A DNA stretch of 64,000 nt from NCBI GenBank assembly GCA_030601885.1, contig JAUWAU010000033.1, positions 1 to 64,000 on the forward strand, given 5' to 3'. The DNA is from Armatimonadota bacterium (GTDB taxonomy: Bacteria > Armatimonadota > Zipacnadia > JAUWAU01). Positions 34,590-44,418 of this stretch are shown here, one piece after another (position 1 is the first letter of the stretch; each line of letters begins with the position of its first letter). The notes beneath the pieces were generated by a model, which did no database searches, was not told the DNA's origin, and was given only the letters and a program-made list of their open reading frames with translations. The translations under genes were made by a program, and so were the position numbers.

Positions 34590-37241
34590 TCACAAATCCT
34601 CCAGGAGCCCAATGCGTTCCTCGAGCTTCGCCTTCCGCTCGCCCAAGTCCTGTCGCCTGGCGCGCTCTTTCTCCACGACCTCGGCCGGCGCGCGGTTGAC
34701 GAACTTCTCATTCGCCAGCTTCCTCTGGCTGGATTCCAGCTCCCGCGAGAGGCGGGCGAGCTGCGCGTTCAACTTGTCCATTTCCCTCGCGACATCGACG
34801 TCATCGGGCACCTTGACGAGCACGTGCACGCCCGCGGCCACTGTGGGAAGTGCACGTGACACGTCGGGCACCCCACCGACGGTGAGCTCAAGATCCGAGA
34901 GCCCCGCGAGGTTCCGTATCTGCGATTCTTCTCGCCGGAGCAGCTCGGCGCACTCATCGTCCGGGGCCGTCAGGATGGCCTCCACTCGCTGCGATGGCGG
35001 GAGGCCGACGGTGCTTCGGAGGTGTCGCGCCGCGCGGATGACCGCCTGAAGCGTGTTCATCGCCTCCTCGACTGCCTCTGCATCCGGCCTCTTCCCCGCC
35101 TCCGGCCACGGCTGCACCGCGAGGCTCTCTGTGCCATCATGCAGCGTCTGCCACAACTGCTCCGTTATGAAGGGCGTGAACGGGTGCAGGAGCTTGAGGA
35201 TGTCTCGCAGGGTCGCTGCCAGTACGGCGCGGACGGCGCTGCCGCGGGCGTCGTCGTCGCCGTACAGGGCCTGCTTGGCCATCTCGAGGTACCAGTCGCA
35301 AAACTCGTCCCAGACGAACTGGTAGATGCGCCGCGCGGCATCGGCGAGCTCGTAGTTCTCCAGATACTGCGTGACCTCAGCGACGGCAGCGTCGCGGCGC
35401 GCGAGGATCCAACGGTCGGCCAGCTCCAGAGCCGCGTCATCGAGGACCGTTTGCGGCGCCTCGGCGTCGAGGTTGGTGATCACCAGGCGCGATGCGTTCC
35501 AGAGCTTGTTGCAGAAGTTGCGCGCGCCGACGAACCTGTCGGGGCTGACCGCGATGTCCTGCCCGTGGCTGATGAGTGACATGAGGGCGAACCGGACGGC
35601 ATCGGTCCCGTATTGGTCCATCGCCGCGCGGGGGTCGATGACGTTGCCCTCGCTCTTGGACATCTTCCGGCCCCGGACGTCGCGCACCAACCCGTGGATA
35701 AAGACCGTGCCGAACGGTTCCTGGCCGGTGAGGTACAGGTCCATCATGATCATGCGCGCGACCCAGAAGGTGATGATGTCGTAGGCGGTGACGAGCACGG
35801 AGGTGGGGTGGAAGTACTCCAACTCGGAAGTGCTCTCGGGCCAGCCCATGGTGGAGATCGGCCACAGGCCGGAGCTGAACCAGGTGTCCAGCACGTCCGG
35901 GTCTTGCTTCAAGTCCGTGCCGCCGCACTCGGGGCACTTGTCCGGGTCCTCCCGAGCGGCGAACTCATGATCGCAGCCTTCACAGTAGAACACGGGTATC
36001 CGGTGGCCCCACCAGAGCTGGCGGGAGATGCACCAGTCGCGAATCCCCTCCATCCAATCCAGGTACACCTTCGCCCAGCGCTCCGGCACGAACCGGATGC
36101 GCCCGCTGCGCACCGCCTCGATGCCCGCCTTCGCCAGCTCCGAGGTCTTCACGAACCACTGCTCGGACACGAGCGGCTCGATTGCCGTGTGACATCGGGA
36201 GCACGTCCCCACCGCGTGCACGTGCGCCTCGGTTTTGACCAGCAGGCGCTCCTCCTGCAGCGCCTCGAGGACCTTCTCGCGGCAGTCCTCACGGCTCATG
36301 CAGGCAAAGCGCCCCGCCACTTCCGTCATCAGCCCGTCCAGACCGATGACGACCACCTGCTCGAGGTTGTGCCGAACGCCTATCTCGAAGTCGTTCGGGT
36401 CGTGGGCCGGCGTGATCTTCACCGCTCCCGTGCCGAACTCGGGATCCACCTGAGGGTCGGTGATCACGGGAATGGTGCGATCCATGAGCGGCAGGCGCAC
36501 CTTGTGGCCCACCAGCGCCTTGTAGCGCTCATCGTCGGGATGCACTGCCACGGCAGTGTCGCCCAACATCGTCTCGGGGCGCGTCGTGGCTACCATGACG
36601 CCCTCGCCGCCGTCGGCGCCGGGGTAGTGGATGTACCACAGATGCCCGGCGGCCTGGACGTGCTCCACCTCGATGTCCGAGATGCCCGTGTGGCACCGCG
36701 GGCACCAGTCCACCATTCGCACGCCGCGATAGATGAGGCGGGCGTCGTACATAGTCACGAATGCCTCGCGCACGGCGCGCGAGCATTGCTCATCGAGAGT
36801 GAAGCGCTCGCGCCGCCAGTCACAGCTCGCCCCCAGGCGTTTCAATTGGTCCACGATGCTGTCGCGGTGCCGGTCGGCTGCCTGCCAGACGCGCTTGACG
36901 AACTCCCCACGGCCGAGCTGGTGCCGCGACAGCCCTTCCTCGGCTAGCTCGCGCTCCACCACGTTCTGAGTCGCGATGCCCGCGTGGTCCATGCCGGGCA
37001 TCCACAGGCTCTCGCGGCCGCGCATGCGCTGCCAGCGGGTCAGCACGTCCTGGACCGTCAGGTCCAATGCGTGACCCAAGTGCAGCTTGCTGGTCACGTT
37101 CGGCGGGGGAATGAGGATGCAAAAGGGCTCTCGCTCCGGGCGCACCTCGGCATCGAAGACGCCCTGCTCGAGCCAGAGGGCGTATTGCTTCTCTTCGACA
37201 TCTCGCGGCACGTACGCCGTCGCTATTTCAGCACGGGGCAT
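34590..37241 (-). CDS. valS: Valyl-tRNA synthetase
   Basis: An 883-residue class I aminoacyl-tRNA synthetase that charges tRNA-Val with valine. The HIGH motif appears as HLGHAL near residue 55 and KMSKS as GRKMSKSEGN in the middle. The editing domain and anticodon-binding helices are complete, and the C-terminus is the long coiled coil (MDKLNAQLARLSRELESSQR) typical of ValRS. ATG 37241 has GGAGGG 9 nt upstream. A T-box leader with a valine specifier precedes it, so expression should rise when uncharged tRNA-Val accumulates. Length is normal for the family. Confidence 0.98.
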   Translation of the reverse strand: MPRAEIATAYVPRDVEEKQYALWLEQGVFDAEVRPEREPFCILIPPPNVTSKLHLGHALDLTVQDVLTRWQRMRGRESLWMPGMDHAGIATQNVVERELAEEGLSRHQLGRGEFVKRVWQAADRHRDSIVDQLKRLGASCDWRRERFTLDEQCSRAVREAFVTMYDARLIYRGVRMVDWCPRCHTGISDIEVEHVQAAGHLWYIHYPGADGGEGVMVATTRPETMLGDTAVAVHPDDERYKALVGHKVRLPLMDRTIPVITDPQVDPEFGTGAVKITPAHDPNDFEIGVRHNLEQVVVIGLDGLMTEVAGRFACMSREDCREKVLEALQEERLLVKTEAHVHAVGTCSRCHTAIEPLVSEQWFVKTSELAKAGIEAVRSGRIRFVPERWAKVYLDWMEGIRDWCISRQLWWGHRIPVFYCEGCDHEFAAREDPDKCPECGGTDLKQDPDVLDTWFSSGLWPISTMGWPESTSELEYFHPTSVLVTAYDIITFWVARMIMMDLYLTGQEPFGTVFIHGLVRDVRGRKMSKSEGNVIDPRAAMDQYGTDAVRFALMSLISHGQDIAVSPDRFVGARNFCNKLWNASRLVITNLDAEAPQTVLDDAALELADRWILARRDAAVAEVTQYLENYELADAARRIYQFVWDEFCDWYLEMAKQALYGDDDARGSAVRAVLAATLRDILKLLHPFTPFITEQLWQTLHDGTESLAVQPWPEAGKRPDAEAVEEAMNTLQAVIRAARHLRSTVGLPPSQRVEAILTAPDDECAELLRREESQIRNLAGLSDLELTVGGVPDVSRALPTVAAGVHVLVKVPDDVDVAREMDKLNAQLARLSRELESSQRKLANEKFVNRAPAEVVEKERARRQDLGERKAKLEERIGLLEDL

Positions 37242-37271
37242 TGTTCCGGCCCTCCGGTTCCGGCAAAATGC

Positions 37272-37303
37272 AAAAAACCTTCCGCCCAGGTAAAGGACGG
37301 AAG
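37272..37303 (-). terminator. T-box terminator hairpin before valS
   Basis: On the minus strand the arms CCTTCCG and CGGAAGG, closing around CCTTTACCTGGG-type loop sequence, are followed by six T residues. This is the intrinsic stop that the T-box antiterminator competes with. Confidence 0.85.
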
Positions 37304-37573
37304 GGCCTGTTCTTCCGCGGTACCACCCTTACTTCCCTCTCCAAGCGTGCCGTGCCTGCCAGACACACAGCCTCGCGCCACGCCTGAAGCGGGCACTCGA
37401 TGCGGAGATAACGATCCGCCGATCGGCCTGACCTACGAGCACGACCCACTGCATGGCGCGCGCTCGGCCAGGCGGCTCAGGGGCGACGTTCGCTCTCGTG
37501 CGCGTCCGGGAATCTCACCAGCTACTTCCCGGCTCTCTGGACGCCACGGCGGAGCTACTCCTCCCCGTCATTG
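37272..37573 (-). promoter_or_regulatory. T-box riboswitch controlling valS (valine specifier GUC)
   Basis: The 14-nt T-box core AGGGTGGTACCGCG lies at 37316-37329 on the minus strand. Upstream are Stem I elements, including AGAGAGCCGG, GGTGAGA, and GAACGTCGCCCCTGAG. In the last, GTC, a valine codon, stands where the specifier is expected, matching the downstream valS. The intrinsic terminator at 37272-37303 completes the leader. Uncharged tRNA-Val binding should favour the antiterminator and allow valS transcription. The 5' end near 37573 is approximate. Confidence 0.93.
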
Positions 37574-37630
37574 CCTGTTGAGTGTCTCTATTACTGAAGA
37601 TGCGTCCAGCCGCGTTCTCGTGCCCCCGGC

Positions 37631-40015
37631 TCAACGGCCGTCGGGTGCGAGAACGACGTCCAATACTTCCTCCATGCTCCCGACGAAGCGAAACTGCAAC
37701 TTGTCTCGCACGTTGAATGGTATCTCGTCGAGTTCTTTGAGGTCTTTCTCGTTCTCAGTGGGCAGAACAACGGTACTGATGTGCCCGCGGTAGGCCGCCA
37801 GGATCTTCTCGCGCACGCCGCCGACGGGGAGGACCTTGCCGCGGAGCGTGATCTCTCCCGTCATGGCCACGTCTTTGCGCACGGGCCGCTTGCACAGCGC
37901 CGACACGAGTGCGACGGCGATGGTGATGCCCGCCGAGGGCCCCTCCTTCGGAACGGCACCTTCAGGGACGTGGATGTGAACGTCGGTCTTTTCGAACAGC
38001 TTCGGGTCCACATCGAACTGCCGGGCGCGGGCCCGGGCGTAGGAAAGAGCCGCCTGCGCCGATTCCTTCATGACGTCGCCGAGGTTGCCCGTGAGCGCAA
38101 GCTCGCCGGTGCCCTCCACCAGGGATACCTCGACGTCAAGCACATCCCCGCCCATCTCCGTATAGGTGAGGCCCGTGGCCACGCCCACTTCATCCTCATC
38201 TCTCACCGCCCCGTAGCGGAAGCGGCGCGGGCCGAGGAAGGACTCGACGCGCCGCGGCGCTACCGTCGTTTTGCCCTTCTTGCCGCTCGCCACCTTCTTC
38301 GCCACCTTACGGCACACCGAGGCGATCTCGCGCTCCAGGTTGCGCACGCCGGATTCGCGAGTGTAATAGCGGCATATCTCCTGCAGGGCGCCCGCGGTGA
38401 AGTGTACGTTCTCCTCGGTCAGCCCGTTCTCTTTGAGCTGTTTCGGCATGAGGAAATGCCTTGCTATCTGCAGCTTCTCTTCCTCGACGTATCCGGGAAA
38501 GCGAATAACCTCCATGCGGTCATGCAGTGCCGGAGGCACGGGGTCGAGCAGATTGCCGGTGGCGATGAACATGACCTCGGAAAGGTCAAATGCCACCTCC
38601 AGATAGTGGTCGCTGAAGGAGTGATTCTGCTCCGGGTCCAGCACCTCCAGCAAGGCGGCCGCGGGATCCCCGCGGAAGTCGATGCCTATCTTGTCGATCT
38701 CGTCCAGCATGAACACCGGGTTGCGGGTGCCGACGGTGCGCAGCGTCTGCATGATGCGGCCGGGCATGGAGCCGATGTACGTGCGGCGATGCCCGCGGAC
38801 TTCAGCCTCATCGCGCACCCCGCCCAGTGAGATCCGGACGAACTTGCGACCCAGCGCGCGGGCGATGGAGCGCCCGATGGACGTTTTCCCCACCCCCGGC
38901 GGGCCGATGAAGCATAGAATGGGGCCCTTTACCCGCTTCACGAGCTTGCGCACGGCGAGAAACTCGAGCACCCGCTCCTTCACGTGCTTCAGGCCGTAGT
39001 GATCCTCTTCCAGGATGTCCTCGGCCGCGGTGATGTCGAGCTTGTCCTTGCTGCGCTTCCGCCACGGGAGCGATACGAGCCAGTCCAGATACGTGCGGAT
39101 TACCGTCACCTCGGGGGCCACCGGGGGCATTTTCTCGAGGCGATCCACTTCGCGCAGCGCCCTTTCCGTGGCCTCAGACGGCATGCCGCAGCTCGCTATC
39201 TTGTCCCGATACTCGTCCGCATCTTGGAGCGTCCCCTCGCGCTCACCCAGCTCGTCCTGGATTGCCCGGAGCTGTTCGCGCAGGTAGTACTCCTTCTGCG
39301 AATCTTGAACCTCGTCGCGTACCCGCGACTGGATTTTCTTCTCCAGCGTCAGGATCTCCAGTTCCTCGCTCAGGAGGGTGGTGAGCTTCTGGAGTCGCTC
39401 GGTGGCCACCAGCGTCTCGAGCAGATCCTGCTTCACCGGCACGGGAACGCTCAGATATGCCGCCACCAGATCGGCGAGCTTGCCGGAGTGCTCCACGTTC
39501 ATGGCGGTGACCAGCGCCTCGGGCGGGATGCTGCGACTCAGATTCACCGCTTGGTCGAATTGTGACACGACGTTGCGCATCATGGCCGCGACGTGGACGC
39601 CCTGCTCCTCTACCTCCTCCACCTCGGCCACGTCCGCCCTCATCATCCGTTCTGACTCCCTGATGCCCGCGACACGCCCTCGGTGCATCCCCTCCACCAC
39701 CACGCGCATTGTCCCGTCCGGCAGCTCCAGCATTTGCAGGACACGGGCCACCGTGCCCAGCGAGTACAGCTCTTCTGCACGCGGATCCTGTATCTGGGCG
39801 TCGCGCTGCGTCACCAGCAGTATATCCGAGCCCGTCTGTTTCGCTTCGTTCAATGCCCGAACCGACCTATCCCGCACCACGATGAGGGGAACTACCATGT
39901 GGGGAAACACGACCAAGTCTCGCACCGGCAGCACGGGCAATGTGAGCGGCTCGGAGCCTTCCGAGCCATCCGTGAGTTTCGTGTCCTCGTTCATCAAGCC
40001 AAGGCCTTCTTCCAC
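37631..40015 (-). CDS. lon: Lon ATP-dependent protease
   Basis: A 794-residue Lon protease, a hexameric ATP-dependent degrader of misfolded and regulatory proteins. The N-terminal substrate domain starts at [13 protein letters not shown]. The AAA+ module has Walker [10 protein letters not shown], and the Ser-Lys catalytic dyad is in [11 protein letters not shown] and [16 protein letters not shown] 40015 (GGAG 9 nt upstream) is used; ATG 39994 in frame is also plausible. The stop of clpX is 19 nt upstream, so lon belongs to the tig-clpP-clpX operon. Confidence 0.97.
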   Translation of the reverse strand: MEEGLGLMNEDTKLTDGSEGSEPLTLPVLPVRDLVVFPHMVVPLIVVRDRSVRALNEAKQTGSDILLVTQRDAQIQDPRAEELYSLGTVARVLQMLELPDGTMRVVVEGMHRGRVAGIRESERMMRADVAEVEEVEEQGVHVAAMMRNVVSQFDQAVNLSRSIPPEALVTAMNVEHSGKLADLVAAYLSVPVPVKQDLLETLVATERLQKLTTLLSEELEILTLEKKIQSRVRDEVQDSQKEYYLREQLRAIQDELGEREGTLQDADEYRDKIASCGMPSEATERALREVDRLEKMPPVAPEVTVIRTYLDWLVSLPWRKRSKDKLDITAAEDILEEDHYGLKHVKERVLEFLAVRKLVKRVKGPILCFIGPPGVGKTSIGRSIARALGRKFVRISLGGVRDEAEVRGHRRTYIGSMPGRIMQTLRTVGTRNPVFMLDEIDKIGIDFRGDPAAALLEVLDPEQNHSFSDHYLEVAFDLSEVMFIATGNLLDPVPPALHDRMEVIRFPGYVEEEKLQIARHFLMPKQLKENGLTEENVHFTAGALQEICRYYTRESGVRNLEREIASVCRKVAKKVASGKKGKTTVAPRRVESFLGPRRFRYGAVRDEDEVGVATGLTYTEMGGDVLDVEVSLVEGTGELALTGNLGDVMKESAQAALSYARARARQFDVDPKLFEKTDVHIHVPEGAVPKEGPSAGITIAVALVSALCKRPVRKDVAMTGEITLRGKVLPVGGVREKILAAYRGHISTVVLPTENEKDLKELDEIPFNVRDKLQFRFVGSMEEVLDVVLAPDGR

Positions 40016-40034
40016 TGCGTGCGTCTCCGGGGGC

Positions 40035-41324
40035 TCAAGCCGTCTTTTGCTTGCGCGCGCGCGCGGGCTCTTTCCGCTTTCGAAGCCGGGGAGCGCGCCG
40101 CTCCGTCACCGTCTTGGCCAAGATGTTGCACTCCGCCACGTCCTCCGCCGACGGAACCTGGAACATCACGTCGAGCATGATCTCTTCGATGATGCTGCGC
40201 AGCCCCCTGGCGCCCATGTTGCGCTTGATGGCTTCTGCGCTGATGGCATCCAGCGCGCCCTCAGTGAATGTCAGTTCTACGTTATCCAACAGCTCCAGCG
40301 TTCGCTGATACTGCTTCACTATGGCGTTCTTCGGTTCGATGAGAATCCGCTTCAGATCCTGCTGGTCCAGCGAGCGGATGGTGGCTGTGATGGGAAGCCG
40401 GCCCACGAATTCGGGAATCAGGCCGAACTTGAGCAGGTCCTCGGGCAGCACCTGCCCCATGATCTCGTCGTACTGCGCCTGCCGGCTCCCTGAGCCGGGT
40501 GCGCCGAAACCGATGGAACGCTCATGTGTCCGCGCTCTGATGATCTCTTCCAGCCCATCGAACACGCCGCCGCAGATGAACAGGATGCTGGTGGTGTCGA
40601 TCTGGACATACTCCTGCTGCGGATGCTTGCGCCCGCCCTGCGGCGGCACGTTGGCCTTGGTCCCCTCCAGTATCTTCAGCAGCGCTTGCTGCACACCTTC
40701 GCCGGAGACATCCCGCGTGATGGACGGGCTGTCGGCCTTGCGGGTGATCTTGTCGATCTCGTCAATATACACGATGCCCGTCTGCGCCCGCTCCACATCG
40801 AAGTCCGCCGCCTGCAATAGCTGCAGCAGGATGTTCTCCACGTCCTCGCCGACGTATCCGGCCTCCGTTACGGCCGTGGCATCGGCGATGGTAAACGGCA
40901 CGTCGAGCATCCGCGCCAGGGTCCGCGCCAGGAGCGTCTTGCCGCACCCCGTCGGCCCGATGAGCAGTATGTTGCTCTTTTCCAGCTCCAGGTCTTGTGT
41001 CTCAATGGCGCTGGCGTGAATGCGCTTGTAGTGATTGTAGACGGCAACCGACAGGACCTTCTTGGCTGACTCCTGCCCGATAACGTAGCGGGCGAGGAAG
41101 TCGTATATCTCTTTAGGAGTCGGGACGCCGCTCGTTGTCAGTGAGGGTATCGAGCCCTGCGCCGCCTTGCTGCGGATGATCTGGTTGCACAGCCCGACGC
41201 AGTCGAAGCAGATGTAGGCGTTGGCCCCTGCGATGAGGTCGCGGACCTCGCGCGGCCGCTCCTTGCCGCAGAACGAACAGCGCAATCGCCGCGCGCCAGA
41301 GCGCGACTTTGAAGTGCTTGCCAA
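40035..41324 (-). CDS. clpX: ClpX ATPase subunit of ClpXP
   Basis: A 429-residue AAA+ unfoldase. The N-terminal C4 zinc finger CSFCGKERP...CFDCVGLC is the ClpX-specific dimerisation and adaptor domain. Walker A is [11 protein letters not shown], Walker B is VYIDEIDKI, and the pore loop GYVGEDV is intact. TTG 41324 is preferred because AAAGGAG (41333-41339) stands 8 nt upstream; TTG 41330 would leave only 2 nt. It follows clpP by 62 nt and precedes lon. It unfolds substrates and feeds them to ClpP. Confidence 0.97.
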   Translation of the reverse strand: MASTSKSRSGARRLRCSFCGKERPREVRDLIAGANAYICFDCVGLCNQIIRSKAAQGSIPSLTTSGVPTPKEIYDFLARYVIGQESAKKVLSVAVYNHYKRIHASAIETQDLELEKSNILLIGPTGCGKTLLARTLARMLDVPFTIADATAVTEAGYVGEDVENILLQLLQAADFDVERAQTGIVYIDEIDKITRKADSPSITRDVSGEGVQQALLKILEGTKANVPPQGGRKHPQQEYVQIDTTSILFICGGVFDGLEEIIRARTHERSIGFGAPGSGSRQAQYDEIMGQVLPEDLLKFGLIPEFVGRLPITATIRSLDQQDLKRILIEPKNAIVKQYQRTLELLDNVELTFTEGALDAISAEAIKRNMGARGLRSIIEEIMLDVMFQVPSAEDVAECNILAKTVTERRAPRLRKRKEPARARKQKTA

Positions 41325-41386
41325 GACCAACGCTCCTTTGCGTAGAGTCGTCTACGACCCGTCCCCGCCTGCCGGCTCTGCCCTCA

Positions 41387-42004
41387 CTACTCCTGTACCG
41401 GTGTCGGCATACCGATCGCTTCCGCGATGAAATCGACGATACCGTATTCGACCGCCTCTTCGGCGGTCATGAAGAAGTCGCGATCCGTGTCCTGCTCGAT
41501 CTTCTCCTGGGCCTGCCCCGTGTGCTTGGCCAGAATCTCGTTTATCTGCACGCGGGTGCGCGTGAGCTCCCGGGCGTGGATCTCCAGGTCGGAGGCCGCA
41601 CCACCGATGGACGGCACCCAGGGCTGGTGAATCACCACTTTGGCCGACGGCAGCGCCGCACGTTTCTCCGGTGTCCCGCCCGCGAGCACCACGGCCGCAA
41701 TGCTCGCCGCCTGCCCCACACACCAGGTGTGGATGTCGGGGCGCACGTACTGCATGGTGTCATAGATGGCCAGGCCGGCGTTCACGGCGCCTCCCCGGCT
41801 CATGATGTACATGTTGATGGGCTCCGTCTCGTCCTCCCCCTGCAGAAAGAGCAGTTGGGCGATCACGGAGCTGGCAAGGCCGTCGTCGATTTCAGCGCCT
41901 ACGAAGACGATGCGCTCCTCCAGGAGACGCGAGTAGATGTCAAAGGATCGCTCGCCTCGCGGCGTCTGTTTTACCACCATCGGTACCAGATAATCGTAGA
42001 TCAC
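41387..42004 (-). CDS. clpP: ClpP proteolytic subunit
   Basis: A 205-residue serine peptidase. The catalytic Ser is in CVGQAASIAA (AAS box), His in KVVIHQPW and Asp in DTDRDFFM, all in normal order. The hydrophobic N-terminal region and GGxV oxyanion strand (RGGAVNAG) are intact. GTG 42004 overlaps the trigger-factor stop by 4 nt (GTGA), indicating translational coupling. It forms a double heptamer that degrades proteins delivered by ClpX, encoded next. The length is standard. Confidence 0.96.
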   Translation of the reverse strand: MIYDYLVPMVVKQTPRGERSFDIYSRLLEERIVFVGAEIDDGLASSVIAQLLFLQGEDETEPINMYIMSRGGAVNAGLAIYDTMQYVRPDIHTWCVGQAASIAAVVLAGGTPEKRAALPSAKVVIHQPWVPSIGGAASDLEIHARELTRTRVQINEILAKHTGQAQEKIEQDTDRDFFMTAEEAVEYGIVDFIAEAIGMPTPVQE

Positions 42005-43506
42005 TGTGGTGCGTCCCCCCGGTCTGCGTCTGCGGCGTCGTCGGTCGCCGAGCTGTCGTGCTGAGTGTCAGCCTCCTGCGCGCCCGAGTCATCCGCCGCC
42101 GGCGCTTCCTCTTCCTTCGCCGCCTCCTGGGCCTCGGTCGCGTCCGCCGCCGGCGCGTCCGTTACCGTAGCTGCGTCCACGAGAAAGGCTGCCACCTTGT
42201 CCTCACGGAGCTGCAGGCGTAGCCCCTCGAGAGCATGCCCGGCGCTCAGCTCCTCGCGCACCGCGGCTGCCGGCCGACCCTCCTGCTCCGCAAGTCGTTG
42301 TATCTCGGCGTCCACCTCTTCATCTGATACCTCAACATTCTCCACCTCCGCAATGGCTTCGATCACGAAATAGCGTTTCAGCGTCTCCTCCGACGCTCTC
42401 TCGAAGCGCACCGTCATCTGCTCGTGGCTCGCCTTGCGCTCCCGAAGCAGGTCTTCGTATCTCATACCATACTGCCGAACGTCTGTGGCGAGCTGTTCGA
42501 GGCGGGATTCGGCCTGCTCCTTCGCCAGCCGTTTCGGGATCTCAACAACGGCACCCTCAACCGCCTTGGCCAGCGCCTGCTCCTTGAGCTCGTTCTCGGC
42601 ACGCTCGGCCGCTCCGGTCCCGAGACGCTGCCGAATATCGGCCCGCAGCTCATCGAGCGTCTCGAATCCGTAGTTCTCCCGGGCGAATTCATCGTTCAAT
42701 TCGGGCCGGAGGTACTCCTCCAGCCCCTTTATGGTGACGGTCGCGGTTGCCGGCTTTCCGGCCAGCTCCTCGTCGTCGAAGTCGTCGGGGTAGTTCGTCT
42801 CGATGTCGATCGTGCTCCCGACCTTGGCGCCGATCGTGCCCTCGTCTATCGGCGGCTGGATTCCCCCCTGTCCCACGTGCATCTCCACAGCCGTCTCCCG
42901 CATGGGCTCCTCGCCCTCGACCTCAATGGTGATATCGGCGAGCACCTTGTCGCCCTTACGCACCTCTTTGCGTTCGGGCTCAATCCAGGTCGATGCGGAC
43001 TCGCGCATCTGTTGCAGCTCGCGCTCCACCTGCTCGTCGGTCACCTCGATGCGTGGGCGTACGAGGCAGAGCCCCTTGTACTCTCCCAAACGGGGCTTTG
43101 GGCGCACATCCAGTGTGACGGTGAAGCGGAGAACGTCGCCCTCCTCGATCTGGACGTCCCGTATCGGCGACGCATCGATCGCCTCGACGCCGGACTGCTC
43201 GACCGCCTCCGTCACGGCATCGGGCGCGAGCTCGGCGACGGCGGCGTCCTTGATTGCCTCCTCGCTGAAGTACCGCTTCAGCACCGGCGGCGGCACTCGA
43301 CCGGCACGGAACCCGGGCACGCGCCCCGAGCGTGAGAGCTGCCGATATACGCGCTTGAATGCCCGGTCAACGTGGCCACTCCCCACCTCGACGTGCAGCT
43401 CCACCTTACTGGGCGAGAGCTCGCGCACGTCCACCGACGTGATCACGCTGTCTTGGCGCTCTTGCGCCGACGCTGCGTCGTTTGCTGCTTCTGGCTCACT
43501 GGACAT
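42001..43506 (-). CDS. tig: Trigger factor chaperone/peptidyl-prolyl isomerase
   Basis: A 501-residue ribosome-associated chaperone. The N-terminal domain has the ribosome-docking signature as GRVPGFRAGRVPPPVLKRYF. It is followed by an FKBP-type PPIase domain (KGDKVLADITIEVEGEEP) and the helical C-terminal arms. The final 50 residues are an acidic Ala/Glu tail, longer than usual. ATG 43506 is chosen at the point where conserved sequence begins; no strong Shine-Dalgarno is visible and the frame is open to 43641. It is the first protein gene after tRNA-Leu and starts the tig-clpP-clpX-lon order. Confidence 0.94.
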   Translation of the reverse strand: MSSEPEAANDAASAQERQDSVITSVDVRELSPSKVELHVEVGSGHVDRAFKRVYRQLSRSGRVPGFRAGRVPPPVLKRYFSEEAIKDAAVAELAPDAVTEAVEQSGVEAIDASPIRDVQIEEGDVLRFTVTLDVRPKPRLGEYKGLCLVRPRIEVTDEQVERELQQMRESASTWIEPERKEVRKGDKVLADITIEVEGEEPMRETAVEMHVGQGGIQPPIDEGTIGAKVGSTIDIETNYPDDFDDEELAGKPATATVTIKGLEEYLRPELNDEFARENYGFETLDELRADIRQRLGTGAAERAENELKEQALAKAVEGAVVEIPKRLAKEQAESRLEQLATDVRQYGMRYEDLLRERKASHEQMTVRFERASEETLKRYFVIEAIAEVENVEVSDEEVDAEIQRLAEQEGRPAAAVREELSAGHALEGLRLQLREDKVAAFLVDAATVTDAPAADATEAQEAAKEEEAPAADDSGAQEADTQHDSSATDDAADADRGDAPQ

Positions 43507-43624
43507 AGAAGACCCCGGCATCACTACGGGAGGTTGCCCCATCGCAGGCTGCGGTTGCCAGCGGTTGCTGGTCAGTAGCTTGCAGGGTGCCGCGCGGCAC
43601 GGCGGTGATGGGTGCTGGATGCCA

Positions 43625-43660
43625 TGCCATACGCTGACCACTGCCCACTGGTAACTAAGA
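43625..43660. repeat. Degenerate heptad repeat upstream of tig
   Basis: The text TGACCACTGCCCACTGGTAA and what follows shows ACCACTG / CCCACTG-like heptads, related to the repeats at 47.65, 49.6, 50.97, 51.39, 62.57 and 63.96 kb. Confidence 0.45.
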
Positions 43661-43669
43661 ACTGCGCTG

Positions 43670-43755
43670 TGGTGGGCGCGGAGAGATTCGAACTCTCATG
43701 GGTTCCCCCACAGGATCCTAAATCCTGCGCGTCTGCCAGATTCCGCCACGCGCCC
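43670..43755 (-). tRNA. tRNA-Leu (anticodon TAG)
   Basis: An 86-nt leucine tRNA read on the minus strand. The acceptor stem pairs GGGCGCG with CGCGCCC and the 3' CCA is encoded. The anticodon stem is CAGGA/TCCTG with loop TTTAGGA, giving anticodon TAG (reads CUA). A long variable arm (TGGGGGAACCCA) and the TTCGAAT T-loop confirm a class II tRNA. It precedes tig. Confidence 0.95.
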
Positions 43756-43832
43756 TGTCTGCGTACGGCGCACGCTCGGGTCGCACGCCTGCCCCTGCCC
43801 GCGCCGTCGAACCGCGGCAGTTCCGGACGGGT

Positions 43833-43861
43833 AGTATACTGGTCTCAAGAAGCACCGTCAA
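43833..43861 (-). promoter_or_regulatory. Strong sigma70-type promoter of tRNA-Leu
   Basis: On the minus strand TTGACG (43861-43856) and TATACT (43838-43833) are spaced by 17 nt. The tRNA 5' end is about 78 nt downstream, leaving a leader of about 70 nt. It may also serve tig-clpP-clpX-lon. Confidence 0.72.
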
Positions 43862-43984
43862 TCCCTGCGAAAGCCACCACTTGTAGGCCACGTCGCAGTG
43901 TGACGACCCTTACCAGAAGACTCCCAGGCCGCTCGCCACCACGCTGCGGCGCTCGTATCAACGGCGAAATGATGTGCGCGGGCA

Positions 43985-44013
43985 TTGACAACTCGTCCCA
44001 GTCCGGCTATGCT
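43985..44013 (+). promoter_or_regulatory. Consensus sigma70-type promoter of tiny transcription unit
   Basis: TTGACA at 43985-43990 and TATGCT at 44008-44013 with a 17-nt spacer, one of the best promoters in the window. The start site would be near 44020, directly before AAAGGAGG. Confidence 0.75.
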
Positions 44014-44039
44014 CTGGGCTGCGAAAGGAGGTGGTGAGA

Positions 44040-44072
44040 TTGCATAGTAAACCGAGGTGGCTGCGGAGGTGA
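44040..44072 (+). CDS. Ten-residue basic peptide ORF
   Basis: TTG 44040 opens ten codons ending in TGA at 44070-44072, giving MHSKPRWLRR. The ribosome site AAAGGAGG (44024-44031) is full-length and spaced 8 nt, stronger than that of most genes here, so translation is likely if the RNA is made. The peptide is basic and carries one Trp. The stop lies in the loop of a GCGGAGG/CCTCCGC hairpin, like a leader peptide, but no downstream gene is present. I do not recognise the peptide. GTG 44034 in the same frame is an alternative start, but it is too close to the ribosome site. Confidence 0.4.
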   Translation: MHSKPRWLRR

Positions 44073-44119
44073 CACCTCCGCGTCACGCCGGGTGACACCT
44101 CCGAATACCCAGTCACCCA

Positions 44120-44151
44120 AAAAGCGCCCCATCGTGAGGTGGGGCGCTTTT
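44120..44151. terminator. Bidirectional intrinsic terminator
   Basis: AAAAGCGCCCCA (44120-44131) and TGGGGCGCTTTT (44140-44151) are perfect complements around TCGTGAGG, with T-runs on both sides. It ends the short transcript above and could also stop transcripts from the minus strand. Confidence 0.9.
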
Positions 44152-44215
44152 GCTGGTGCCGACAGTACACCTGACGGCCACGAGGCACACCCCGTCGGTG
44201 GGCACGGTAAGGCAC

Positions 44216-44242
44216 AAAGCCTCCCGCGCGGCTTTCTTTTTG
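44216..44242 (+). terminator. Second intrinsic terminator
   Basis: AAAGCC (44216-44221) and GGCTTT (44230-44235) form a short stem followed by CTTTTT. It lies 65 nt after the first terminator; the sequence between them has no gene that I can support. Bases 44153-44418 otherwise hold nothing recognisable. Confidence 0.6.
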
Positions 44243-44418
44243 GCTCCTCGATGCACTATATGAAGTGATGGGCACAGCCGCGGCCGGCGCATCCCCTCGA
44301 GGCCCACGCTGAGGCCGATGCGCTCGAATCGGAGGAAGACCGAACCAGTCCGATCACCTCCTTCGAGGCGGGCGAGATCGGCAGGCGCGGGAGGTGCTGC
44401 CCCGGGCCAGCCTCTCCG

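Larger units (their letters stand above)
44020..44152 (+). ncRNA. Short transcript with tiny ORF and terminator
   Basis: The segment between the consensus promoter (43985-44013) and the terminator (44120-44151) predicts a 130-nt RNA. It carries a perfect Shine-Dalgarno, a ten-residue reading frame and a hairpin whose loop holds the stop codon (arms 44063-44069 and 44075-44081). GGTGACACCTCCG occurs twice (once in this hairpin, once downstream). No gene in the same direction follows, so it is not an obvious leader. It could be a small mRNA or a regulatory RNA; expression has not been measured. Confidence 0.55.

Noticed and set aside
35613-36947. Open plus-strand frame inside valS
   Set aside because: valS on the minus strand is unambiguous by its HIGH and KMSKS motifs; the antisense frame has no domain.
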